From Streptomyces sp. SAT1 (GTDB lineage Bacteria; Actinomycetota; Actinomycetes; Streptomycetales; Streptomycetaceae): a stretch of DNA of 64,000 nucleotides. Location of the stretch: positions 7,047,001-7,111,000 of the forward strand of contig NZ_CP015849.1 in assembly GCF_001654495.1 (NCBI RefSeq). The letters are read 5' to 3'. A model generated the notes under the pieces. The model was not told the DNA's origin. It did no database searches and saw only the letters and a program-made list of their open reading frames with translations. The stretch's first letter is position 1, and each line of letters starts with the position of its first letter. This document shows, piece after piece, positions 40,426-48,402 of this stretch. Both the position numbers and the translations under genes were made by a program.

Positions 40426-41139
40426 TCAGACCCCCTTGAGCAGGAGCGGCTTGCGGGTGGTGAACTCGGCGTTGGCCCGGTCGTAGTCGTCGGGCCGGCC
40501 GATGTCCAGCCAGTACCCGTCGAACTGGTAGGCGTGCGGCGGGTGTCCGTCGGCCAGCAGGTCGAGGACGAGTTCGTCGAAGCCGAGCGGCAGGCCGGGC
40601 GTGTAGGCGCCGAGCGTGGACCGGGACAGGCCGTAGACGCCCATGGAGACGCTGTAGTCCAGGCTGGGCTTCTCGGTGAAGGCGACGACCTTGCTGGCGT
40701 CGGTGGTCAGCACCCCGAAGTCGATGTGCACCTTGCGGGCGTACGTGGCGATGGTCAGCGGCGCCCCCGAGTCGCGGTGGCGGCGCAGCACGTCGGCGTA
40801 GTCGAGGTCGGTGAGCACGTCGCCGTTCATGACGAGGAAGCTCTCCGGCAGGCGGTCGCGGATGGTGAGGAGCGGCCCCATGGTGCCCAGGGGACTCTCC
40901 TCGGCGGAGTAGTCGACGTCCAGGCCCCAGCGGGAGCCGTCGCCGACATAGGCGCGGATGATCTCGCCGAGGTGGCCGATGGCGATGGTGCAGCCGGTGA
41001 AGCCGGCCGTGGAGAGCTGGCGCAGTACGATCTCCAGGATGGCGTGCTGGTCGCCGATGGGCACGAGCGGCTTGGGCAGCGCGGTGGTGTACGGCCGCAG
41101 CCGGACGCCCTTGCCTCCCGCCAGGATCACTGCATGCAT
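40426..41139 (-). CDS. Sugar-phosphate nucleotidyltransferase
   Basis: A 237-aa single-domain nucleotidyltransferase. AVILAGGKGVRLRPYT is the NTP-binding signature, KPLVPIGD follows, FLVMNGDVLTDLDY holds the metal-binding Asp, and EKPSLDYSVSMGVYGL the sugar-binding region. It lacks the C-terminal left-handed beta-helix of GlmU-type enzymes, like RmlA or GDP-mannose pyrophosphorylases. It would make the activated sugar for the cluster. The ATG at 41139 has GGAGAGG. Which nucleotide it uses cannot be read from the sequence. Confidence 0.9.
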   Translation of the reverse strand: MHAVILAGGKGVRLRPYTTALPKPLVPIGDQHAILEIVLRQLSTAGFTGCTIAIGHLGEIIRAYVGDGSRWGLDVDYSAEESPLGTMGPLLTIRDRLPESFLVMNGDVLTDLDYADVLRRHRDSGAPLTIATYARKVHIDFGVLTTDASKVVAFTEKPSLDYSVSMGVYGLSRSTLGAYTPGLPLGFDELVLDLLADGHPPHAYQFDGYWLDIGRPDDYDRANAEFTTRKPLLLKGV

Positions 41140-41180
41140 GGAGCCTCTCCTTCCGTGGACGTGCTGGATGTGCCGGGCGG

Positions 41181-42182
41181 TCAGATGTTGTAGATGCCGG
41201 TCTTGTAGCGGGCCAGGTTGGCCGGTTCGCGGAAGAACTCCACGGTGCGGGCGAGTCCTTCCTCCAGGGTGTGCGCGGGCCGCCAGCCGGTCGCCCCGGC
41301 CAGCCGGGACGCGTCCGCGACCAGCCGCATCACCTCCGAGCCCGCGGGCCGCAGCCGGGCCGGCTCCGCGCGCACGTCGAGCGCGGTGTCCATCACCTTG
41401 CCGATCAGCGCGACGAGGTCGCCGACCGAGATCTCCCCGCCCGTACCGGCGTTGAAGGTGCGCCCCACGACCCGTTCGGCCGGTGCCGTGCCGACCGCGA
41501 GGAACGCCCGCGCGGTGTCCGCCGCGTAGGTGAAGTCGCGGGTGGGGCGCAGATCGCCGAGGGTGATGGTGCGCGCTCCGGCCGCCACCTGTCCGATGAC
41601 GGTGGGGATCACCGCGCGCATCGACTGGCGCGGGCCGTAGGTGTTGAACGGCCGCAGCGTCACCACGGGGGTGCCGAAGCTCGCGTGGTAGCTGTCGGCG
41701 AGACGGTCGCCTCCCGCCTTCGAGGCCGCGTACGGCGACTGGGTGTTGATGGGGTGGTCCTCGGTGATGGGCACCGTGAGCGCGGTGCCGTACGTCTCGC
41801 TGGTCGAGGTGTGCACCAGCCTCGGGGTGCCCAGGGCGCGCACGGCCTCCAGCACGTTGAGGGTGCCGGTGACATTGGTCTCCACATAACTGTGCGGTGC
41901 CCGGTAGGAGTAGGGGATCGCGATGAGGGCGGCCAGGTGGTAGGCGCAGTCGGCCCCGTCGAGCAGGGCGCGCACCGAGCCGGGGTCGCGGACGTCGCCG
42001 AGGACGACGTCGACCTGGTCGAGGACGTCGGCGGGCAGGGTCTCCAGCCAGCCGTAGGAGGAGAAGGAGTTGTACTGGGCCATGGCCCTGACCCGGTGCC
42101 CCGAGGCGACCAGCGCCTCGGTCAGGTGCGAGCCGATGAAGCCTTCGGCCCCGGTGACTGCGGCGAGCGGTGCGGATGTCAA
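41181..42182 (-). CDS. LegB-like NAD-dependent 4,6-dehydratase
   Basis: A 333-aa extended SDR. GAEGFIGSHLTEAL binds NAD, HTSTSETYGTA gives the catalytic Thr/Ser region, SPYAASKAGGDRLA the Tyr-x3-Lys, and RPFNTYGPRQSMRAVIPT the substrate loop. The pattern, especially AIPYSYRAPHSYVETNVTGTLNVLEA, is that of LegB-type dehydratases that turn a nucleotide-activated N-acetylglucosamine into a 4-keto-6-deoxy sugar. The TTG at 42182 is chosen as start because AAGGA lies seven bases before it and no ATG or GTG fits. It implies that the polymer may hold a 6-deoxy amino sugar besides, or instead of, GalNAc. Confidence 0.88.
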   Translation of the reverse strand: MTSAPLAAVTGAEGFIGSHLTEALVASGHRVRAMAQYNSFSSYGWLETLPADVLDQVDVVLGDVRDPGSVRALLDGADCAYHLAALIAIPYSYRAPHSYVETNVTGTLNVLEAVRALGTPRLVHTSTSETYGTALTVPITEDHPINTQSPYAASKAGGDRLADSYHASFGTPVVTLRPFNTYGPRQSMRAVIPTVIGQVAAGARTITLGDLRPTRDFTYAADTARAFLAVGTAPAERVVGRTFNAGTGGEISVGDLVALIGKVMDTALDVRAEPARLRPAGSEVMRLVADASRLAGATGWRPAHTLEEGLARTVEFFREPANLARYKTGIYNI

Positions 42183-42274
42183 CGCGGTGTCCTTTCCAGG
42201 AGGTCGGGCGGTTCGGGGCGGGCGCTCGGCGGCGCGTCCGCTGGGGCGATGGGCGGTGACGCGGTACGGGCCGG

Positions 42275-43681
42275 TCACAGATGCGGGGCCGGACGGCCCA
42301 GCAGACACAGCGCGCACACGGCGAGACACAGTGCGGCGCCGCCGCAGCACAGCGGGAGCGCCTCGGCCCCGGGCGGCAGCCGCAGCACGGTGACGGCGCC
42401 GGCGCCGCCCGCGGCCGGCAGGCAGACGGCGGCCGCCGGCCAGGCCGCACCGAACGCCTGGAGCAGCAGCGCCGTCCACAACGCGGCGGCCAGTGGCAGC
42501 AGTTCGGCGGGCGGGGCACCGGTCAGCGGCGCCGCGGGCAGCAGCGGCAGCAGATAGGCCAGCAGGCAGCAGCCGAGCACCCCGGCCGAGCGCAGCAGGA
42601 AGCCGGCGGGTGTGGTGGCCCGGCGCAGCGCCGCGACCGACCAGCCGCGGTAGCGGTACAGCAGCCACTCCGCCGGGCCCATGCTCACGGTCAGCACGAT
42701 CACGGCGTACGGGTGCAGCCGCCCCTCCAGCAGTACCAGGACCGCCGCCGACAGACCGAACAGGCCGTACGGCAGGGAGGTCACCGGGCGGGGGCGCGCT
42801 CCGCCGGTCCCGGCGGGCGCCGAGCAGACCTCGCGCAGGGCGCGGGCGGTCGCGGCGAGCGTGGCCAGCAGCGCCAGCAGCACCAGCCCCGCCCGCACCG
42901 CGGGGCCCGGCTCCCACCACGGCAGCAGTACCGCCCCGGCGATCAGCGGGGAGAGCGCGGCCAGCAGCCACCGCTCGCGGGCGAGCACCAGCAGGACGCC
43001 CGCCGCCGCCAGGTACGCCGACTGCGCCGCCGCCACCCAGAGCACCGCCTTGCCGCCGGCCGCGAGAGCGGCGGCGGCCGTGGCCAGCAGCGCGCCCGGC
43101 GGGGCCCCGGCGAGCAGGGTGCGTCCGGCCTCCCGGCGGCCCGCGGTCATCCGCAGATGGGCGCGGTGTCCCAGCGCCTGGCCCCAAGCCCAGGAGACGA
43201 CACCCGCCACCACCAGCGGGGAGGTGGAACCGCCGGAGGACCACAGGGGCGCGGTGAGGAGATAGGCCAGGCCGGGCAGCGCGAACAGGACACCGCGCAG
43301 CAGGCAGCGCACATGGTCGGGGCGCCAGGGGTCGGGCGCCGGGGCGGGTTCGGGAAAGCTGCGGGGGACCCGTTCGTAGAGCGCGGCGGCCAGCGAGAAC
43401 AGGTCCGGATGGCCGTAGCGGTCCCGGATGACGTCGGCGGACAGCCCTTCGGCCTCCAGCAGCGCGGCCACCTCGTAGGGGTGGACCGCGGGGCCCACGC
43501 GGTCGGACAGGTCGGCGGCGAGGGCGCTGACCGCGCTCTCGTCCGGCGCGAGCCGGGGCAGCCGCAGGGCGAGGGTGCGGTCGTCGCCGCGCCGGGCGCG
43601 GACCCTGCTGGTCCCGGCCAGGCGCAGGGCCAGCGTGTCCTGTTCGGCGCCGCCGGGTTCCAGCGCCATGGGGCCGCTCAC
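42275..43681 (-). CDS. Polytopic membrane protein of the glycan cluster
   Basis: A 468-aa protein with a soluble N-terminal part of about 120 residues and about 10-12 hydrophobic helices (LLRGVLFALPGLAYLLTAPLW onward). It has no clear family signature that I can name. Its GTG at 43681 overlaps the TGA of the PelF-like glycosyltransferase gene (GTGA), so they are translationally coupled. In Pel systems PelF works with the 12-helix protein PelG, and in the fungal system the glycosyltransferase carries its own membrane part; this protein is the best candidate for polymer export here. That role is inferred from position and topology only. Confidence 0.72.
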   Translation of the reverse strand: MSGPMALEPGGAEQDTLALRLAGTSRVRARRGDDRTLALRLPRLAPDESAVSALAADLSDRVGPAVHPYEVAALLEAEGLSADVIRDRYGHPDLFSLAAALYERVPRSFPEPAPAPDPWRPDHVRCLLRGVLFALPGLAYLLTAPLWSSGGSTSPLVVAGVVSWAWGQALGHRAHLRMTAGRREAGRTLLAGAPPGALLATAAAALAAGGKAVLWVAAAQSAYLAAAGVLLVLARERWLLAALSPLIAGAVLLPWWEPGPAVRAGLVLLALLATLAATARALREVCSAPAGTGGARPRPVTSLPYGLFGLSAAVLVLLEGRLHPYAVIVLTVSMGPAEWLLYRYRGWSVAALRRATTPAGFLLRSAGVLGCCLLAYLLPLLPAAPLTGAPPAELLPLAAALWTALLLQAFGAAWPAAAVCLPAAGGAGAVTVLRLPPGAEALPLCCGGAALCLAVCALCLLGRPAPHL

Positions 43682-45258
43682 AGGGCCACGCTCCCGGCGC
43701 CCGCGGCGGGGGAGCGGGTGGGCAGCGGGTGCGCGCCCGCAACGGCGCCGCACCGTGATCCGGTCCGCTCCCGCGCCGCCGCTGCCGTTGTTGTCGCCGT
43801 TGCCGTCGCCGTCCCGGAGGAGGCCGACAGCTCCAGGTAGATGGAGCGGAACGTCTCGATGGTGCGGCGCAGGGTGAACTGCTCGATCACCCGCAGCCGG
43901 GCCGCCTCGCCCATCGCCGCGCGGCGCCCGGCATCGCCCAGCAGCCGCAGCGCGGCGGCGGCCATCGCGGCCGGGTCGCGCGGCGGTACGACCAGACCGG
44001 CGTCGCCCACCGCCTCCCGTACGCCGCCCACATCGGTGGAGACGGTCGCCCGGCCGCACGACATGGCCTCGATCAGGGTGAACGGGAAGCCCTCGCTGAT
44101 GCTGGAGAGCATCACCACGTTCCCGGCGGCGTAGGCGTCCTTGATGTCGTCCACGCGCCCCTCGAACCGGACGGCGTCGCCCTGGCCGAGTTCGGCGGCC
44201 AGCGCCTCGCAGCGCTCCCGGTACGCCTCGCCGCCGCGCGGTGTGCCGCCGAACAACCGCAGTCTGGCCTCGGGCAGTTCGGCCCGGACCAGGGCGAAGG
44301 CGCGGATGAGGGTCTCCAGGTCCTTGATCGGGTCGACGCGGCCCGCCCAGCTGAGCGTGGGCACCTCCGGCTCGGGTCCGGCCGGCGGGAAGGCGGCCGG
44401 GTCGACGCCGTTGTAGACCGTGCGGATCGCCTCCGGGTCGGCGCCGCCCTCCTCCTCCCACAGCCGGTTGTAGCGGTTGCCCGGGGTGATCAGCGCGGCC
44501 CTGCGGTAGGTCTCCTCGGCCAGCAGCCGGAAGAAGCCGAGGACGACCGCCTTGACCGGCCAGCGGTAGGGCGCCGTGCGGTAGCCGAGGAAACGTTCGC
44601 GCAGATAGACGCCGTGCTCGGTCAGCAGCAGCGGCACACCGTGCTGTTCGAGCGCGGCGAGGCCCGGCAGGACGGCCACCCCGCCGCTGACCGCGTGCGC
44701 GACCCCGGTGTGCGGCGGCGGCGCGGCCAGCGGACGCAGCGCGTGTTCGAGCAGCCCGGTGGCGGTCAGCGCGTCGTGCAGGGTGGGCCGGGCCTCCCGG
44801 ACCACCAGTCCGGGCTGGTTCCACACGGCGCTCAGCACGGAGACCGCGCGGTCGCCGCGCAGGAACGGGCCGAGGGTGCCCGCGGCGGCGGCCCGTGCCA
44901 GGGCGTGCAGCGCGGGCGCGAAGCCGTCCTCGGCGCCCGGGTCGAGCAGTGCGGTGAGGAACCGCTCGTAGTCGGCGGTGAGCTGCCGCCGCGCACGGCC
45001 GCGGGGCGGCCGTCCGCCGGGCGGGCTGCCCCACATCGGGACCGACAGCACGCTGCCGACGTGCGGGGGCAGCTCCCACACCAGCGGCTCGCGGCCGGTG
45101 CCGGTCACGGCGAGGACGTCGAAGGCCAGATCGGGCATGCCGGTGACGAGCTGGTCGCACCAGACGCTGACACCGCCGTGACTGTGCGGGTAGGTGCCTT
45201 CGGTGAGCAGGGTGACGCGCGCGGGGGCGGAGTCGCGTGCGCCGTGGTGAACGTGCAT
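43678..45258 (-). CDS. PelF-like GT4 family glycosyltransferase
   Basis: A 526-aa GT-B glycosyltransferase. Its N-terminus, VTLLTEGTYPHSHGGVSVWCDQLV, matches the DUF3492 domain of PelF, the cytosolic polymerase of the Pel polysaccharide. The C-terminal GT4 half has TVYNGVDPAAF, SWAGRVDPIKDLETLI and the nucleotide-sugar EX7E motif in SEGFPFTLIEAMSCG. A low-complexity Ala/Thr tail of about 45 residues ends the protein. PelF uses UDP-activated N-acetylhexosamines. The ATG at 45258 has GGAG nine bases upstream; an in-frame GTG at 45273 is less likely. It leads the seven-gene coupled part of the cluster. Confidence 0.9.
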   Translation of the reverse strand: MHVHHGARDSAPARVTLLTEGTYPHSHGGVSVWCDQLVTGMPDLAFDVLAVTGTGREPLVWELPPHVGSVLSVPMWGSPPGGRPPRGRARRQLTADYERFLTALLDPGAEDGFAPALHALARAAAAGTLGPFLRGDRAVSVLSAVWNQPGLVVREARPTLHDALTATGLLEHALRPLAAPPPHTGVAHAVSGGVAVLPGLAALEQHGVPLLLTEHGVYLRERFLGYRTAPYRWPVKAVVLGFFRLLAEETYRRAALITPGNRYNRLWEEEGGADPEAIRTVYNGVDPAAFPPAGPEPEVPTLSWAGRVDPIKDLETLIRAFALVRAELPEARLRLFGGTPRGGEAYRERCEALAAELGQGDAVRFEGRVDDIKDAYAAGNVVMLSSISEGFPFTLIEAMSCGRATVSTDVGGVREAVGDAGLVVPPRDPAAMAAAALRLLGDAGRRAAMGEAARLRVIEQFTLRRTIETFRSIYLELSASSGTATATATTTAAAARERTGSRCGAVAGAHPLPTRSPAAGAGSVAL

Positions 45259-45297
45259 CGAGGTGTGCTCCACGGCCGAGGTGTGGGGTGGCAGTGC

Positions 45298-45329
45298 CGG
45301 TCCCGGCCGCTGGGTCGCGGCCGGGACCG
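45298..45329 (-). terminator. Hairpin between CE18 and PelF-like genes
   Basis: A 13-bp perfect stem with a 6-nt loop (45298-45310 with 45317-45329) lies between the deacetylase stop and the glycosyltransferase start on the minus strand. It may end or reduce read-through from the deacetylase gene, implying separate control. Confidence 0.65.
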
Positions 45330-45343
45330 TTTCGGTGCGCCGT

Positions 45344-47491
45344 TCAGTGCGCTGTGGTGGGCGCGCTCCTGGCTGTCACGCCCGCGGGGATCCGGGCGTG
45401 CGGGGCGGGTGCGGTGACCGGTCCGGTCACGGTGGTGCCGGGTGCGGCCGGGGACGCGGGTGCGGCCGGGGCCGAGGCGGGCAGGGAGTAGGCGAGCGGC
45501 TGCCCCGCCGAGGCGGTCCAGCCGGAGCGGGCGCCCGCGTAGGCGGTGCCGAAGTCCTGTCCGGCCAGGGTGGTTCCGGCGGGCAGGGTGGCGGTCACGT
45601 CGACCCCGTCGGGGGCGGACACGGTGACCGTGTCGCCGATCCGGTACGCGGTGACCTGTCCGGCGCGCAGGGCCGACTGCCAGGCGCTGCGGCGCTGCAT
45701 CTCGGCGCCGATGTCCGCCATCCGCAGGTTCACCAGCGGGGTGTCGTCGGCGAACAGCGCGCGGTAGCCGTCGAGCACGCCGTCCAGGACCGGGTAGGCG
45801 ATGCGTTCCTCGGCGAGGTTGGACTGGTGGACGAAGTGCGGCCTGGGGTCGTTGGCGAGGACGTGGCCGAGGGCGATGCGGGTCTCCAGCGGCACGATGT
45901 GGTCCGCGTAGCCGGTGGCGGTGTCCAGCGGGGCCGGCAGGCAGGTGGTGGTGGCCGGGTTGTCCTCGCAGATGCCGCTGCCGCCCTGGGCGCGGCTGGT
46001 GTAGAGCCAGTTGTACTCGTCGACCTGTTCGCCGGCCCGGCCCGCGTTGTAGAAGACGTTCATCGGGTAGCGCGAGACGGTGGTGGCGGTGCCGACCCGG
46101 CGCTGCTCGGGGTCACGGGAGTTGTCCGAGGCGAGCCAGGTGACGCCGTTGTCGGCGAGGGCGGGCGCCAGGCCGGGGTTGTCGTCGGGCTGCTGCGGCA
46201 GCACCCGCAGGCCCGAGTGCTCGCCGGTGACCAGCTCCGTGTTGTCCAGCGGCAGCCCGGCTTTCTGCCCCCAGGCCCGGTTGACGGAGATCTCGTCGGA
46301 GATGTCCTGCCGGCTGACCCACTCGGTGGCGCCGTCCTGGTCGGTCTCGCACTTCCAGGGGACCACCGAGACATCCTGTTTGCAGCCGAGGAAGGCGTGC
46401 GTGTAGGTGTGGTTGACCCAGCGGAAGCGGTCGCGGTCGGCGATCAGCCTGTCGGCCAGCGGGTCGGCGCCGTTGTGGTCGGCGCGCTCGTCGTCGCTGC
46501 CCACCGCGTTGTAGACCAGGTCGAAGGTGAAGCCGTGGCTCTGCTCCCAGGAGGTGGCGTAGTCGACGTCCGCCGGGGTCATGCGGATCGGGTCGGGCGT
46601 GCCCTGGCCGATGGGGCAGTCGACGTCGCCGGGCGTGCAGTTGAGCTGGGTGTCCCAGCGGTCGTCGGCGGCGAAGACGTCGTCGACGTGCACGGCGAAG
46701 TAGTTGCGCGAGGCGCCCAGGTGCACACCGCCGGTCATCCACTCCACGATGCCGCGGGCCAGCAGCCGGAACTGCTGCTGGTACTGGTTGTAGACGAAGG
46801 TCACCACCAGTTCGCGCCGCCCGTCGTGGCGGTACTCGCCCACCAGCGAGCCGCGCCGCCCCGACTGCCCGGGGATCGGGGCGTCCACGTACGGCGTGAA
46901 GTCGGCGCCGGCCGCGGGCTGGGAGAGATAGGCGTAACTCTCGGCAACGGTGGGGGAGTTGTCCTCGAAGGGCACGGCTCCGGACAGATAGCCGAAGGGC
47001 CCCGCCTTGCCTGCGGCGGTCACCTGGGCCTCGACCCCGTCGACACTGCCGGAGTAGCCGCCGGCGGTCGGCAGCTGGAGCCCGGCCTGGGGGCGGGCGT
47101 AGGTGTAGGCGTCGACCTGCGGGACGCCGTAGGTCTTCTCGTAGGCGGCGAGCGCGGCCATCTCGGGCGAGTTCGCCGGGAACGGGTTGTCGTCGGGCAG
47201 GACGACGGCCTGGAATCTGGCCCGCGGCCGGCCGTCCACCGTGTCCGCGAGGAAGGCCGCGTCGATCACGGGTCTCCCGGCCTGGGTCAGGTCGATCTCC
47301 GTGTACGGCGTGCCGGCCGCGTCGAGTTCGGCGGCTATCGCGCCGGTGGACGGGCCGCCGTCGCTCACGATCAGGGTCCGCAGGTCGACGCGGGGCGCGG
47401 TGCCGTCGGCGTGGGCGGCCCCTGCGGGCAGTCCCAGCGCGGCGACGAGCGCGCCGACCGTGAGCGCGGTCGTGCGTATGGTCCGCTTCAT
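45344..47491 (-). CDS. Secreted CE18-type polysaccharide deacetylase (Agd3-like)
   Basis: A 715-aa secreted protein with a Sec signal peptide (about residues 1-28, ending AAHA). Residues 35-150 look like an alpha/beta domain, 150-265 a beta-rich module, and from about 265 a deacetylase barrel. Metal-site motifs are HVDDVF (Asp270, Asp271) and HTYTH (His361, His365). The sequence around RNYFAVHVDDVF and DRW..LNCT is reminiscent of Agd3, the CE18 deacetylase of fungal galactosaminogalactan; PelA also carries a CE18 domain. It would remove acetyl groups from the exported polymer, giving it positive charge. The C-terminal 90 residues are Ala/Pro-rich. RBS GGAGAGG. Confidence 0.82.
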   Translation of the reverse strand: MKRTIRTTALTVGALVAALGLPAGAAHADGTAPRVDLRTLIVSDGGPSTGAIAAELDAAGTPYTEIDLTQAGRPVIDAAFLADTVDGRPRARFQAVVLPDDNPFPANSPEMAALAAYEKTYGVPQVDAYTYARPQAGLQLPTAGGYSGSVDGVEAQVTAAGKAGPFGYLSGAVPFEDNSPTVAESYAYLSQPAAGADFTPYVDAPIPGQSGRRGSLVGEYRHDGRRELVVTFVYNQYQQQFRLLARGIVEWMTGGVHLGASRNYFAVHVDDVFAADDRWDTQLNCTPGDVDCPIGQGTPDPIRMTPADVDYATSWEQSHGFTFDLVYNAVGSDDERADHNGADPLADRLIADRDRFRWVNHTYTHAFLGCKQDVSVVPWKCETDQDGATEWVSRQDISDEISVNRAWGQKAGLPLDNTELVTGEHSGLRVLPQQPDDNPGLAPALADNGVTWLASDNSRDPEQRRVGTATTVSRYPMNVFYNAGRAGEQVDEYNWLYTSRAQGGSGICEDNPATTTCLPAPLDTATGYADHIVPLETRIALGHVLANDPRPHFVHQSNLAEERIAYPVLDGVLDGYRALFADDTPLVNLRMADIGAEMQRRSAWQSALRAGQVTAYRIGDTVTVSAPDGVDVTATLPAGTTLAGQDFGTAYAGARSGWTASAGQPLAYSLPASAPAAPASPAAPGTTVTGPVTAPAPHARIPAGVTARSAPTTAH

Positions 47492-47877
47492 GCGGTGAGG
47501 TCCTCTCCCCCCGGCAGGGGCGGCGCGGCTCTTGTGGAGCGGGCGCGGCCCCTCGCGTGACGCCGGTGCCCCCCTCGGACACCGGCCGTCGACGCATCCG
47601 TCGCGTCATATGGTGAAGGGTTTGTGTGCCTGATGGAGCCGTGTGCCGGGTCCTGACGGAAAATCGGCAGGGACTCGCCGGTCGGGCCGCGGTCCGCGCG
47701 CGGCCGCCGCGGGCGCCGCGGCCGGTCCGGACGCGCGGCGCCCGGACCGGCCGGGTCCCAGGTGGCGGGCGGCGCCCGGACCGGCGGCCGGGTCAGGCCC
47801 GCCGGTCCGCGCGCCGCGCATCCGGGTCGCGGCGCCCGCTTCGCCCCGGGCCGAAATCCGGTCCCCGCGGCGGGGCG
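47492..47877. promoter_or_regulatory. Intergenic region upstream of the CE18 gene
   Basis: A 386-bp region without a supported gene. An 11-bp perfect inverted repeat (GGCCGGTCCGG at 47720-47730 with 47742-47752) probably terminates the secreted-protein gene. A 14-bp GC-rich direct repeat GGCGCCCGGACCGG starts at 47737 and recurs about 48 bp later. An AT-richer stretch near 47600-47625 (CATATGA on the minus strand) may hold the CE18 promoter, but no clear -35 is seen. Confidence 0.4.
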
Positions 47878-48402
47878 TCAGGCGCAGTTCACTCGTGTCT
47901 CGGGCGTGTAGACGGGCCCGCCGCTGCTGTTGGTGCCGTCGCTGAACTCGGCGTAGTAGTACGAGTAGAAGCCGATGTCGCCGTTGCAGCCCGAGTCCGC
48001 GGCGACCTGGAGGGTGAGGGTGACGGTGCGGCTCTGACCCGGCGGGACGGTGGCGCCGTAGTTGCCGCCCAGGTCGGCCGGTCCGGTGCCGGAACAGGGC
48101 GTGCTGCCGGTGGCCGTGGCGAGGCTGCACCCGGTGAAGCTGTACTTGAGGTCCGGGCGCTGGGTGGTCAGCCAGGTGGGGTCGATCGTCTGATGGACGA
48201 AGAGGACGTCGTACGTCTTGTTGTTGGTCAGCGTCATGGACAGCTGGACCGTGCCACCGGGCGTGGTGGAGGCGGTGTCGGTGGCGAACGTCAGGGAGGC
48301 CGGCGCGGGATCGGCGTTCGCGCTGGGGGCGAGGCCGAAGACGGCGAGGGCGAGACCGAGGACCGTGGCGAGGCCGAAGCGGCGCATCAGAGGTGATCGC
48401 AT
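47878..48402 (-). CDS. Secreted protein with Ig-like fold, unknown function
   Basis: A 174-aa protein with a signal peptide (about residues 1-30, ending ANADP) and one beta-sandwich-like domain: SLTFATDTASTTPGGTVQLSMTLTNNKTYDV, and two cysteine pairs (GCSLATATGSTPCSG, SGCNGD) that may form disulfides. The GYSYYY-like aromatic run GFYSYYYAEFSDG is striking. I do not recognise a family; cell-surface adhesion or polymer binding is possible. The ATG at 48402 has no ribosome-binding site but follows TAGCCT eight bases upstream, so the mRNA may be leaderless; ATG 48387 is the alternative. It sits upstream of the glycan cluster on the same strand. Confidence 0.72.
   Translation of the reverse strand: MRSPLMRRFGLATVLGLALAVFGLAPSANADPAPASLTFATDTASTTPGGTVQLSMTLTNNKTYDVLFVHQTIDPTWLTTQRPDLKYSFTGCSLATATGSTPCSGTGPADLGGNYGATVPPGQSRTVTLTLQVAADSGCNGDIGFYSYYYAEFSDGTNSSGGPVYTPETRVNCA

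Noticed and set aside
47597..47612. TTCACC upstream of the CE18 gene considered as a PHO box
   Set aside because: Only one degenerate copy is present; a PHO box needs direct repeats of GTTCACC.
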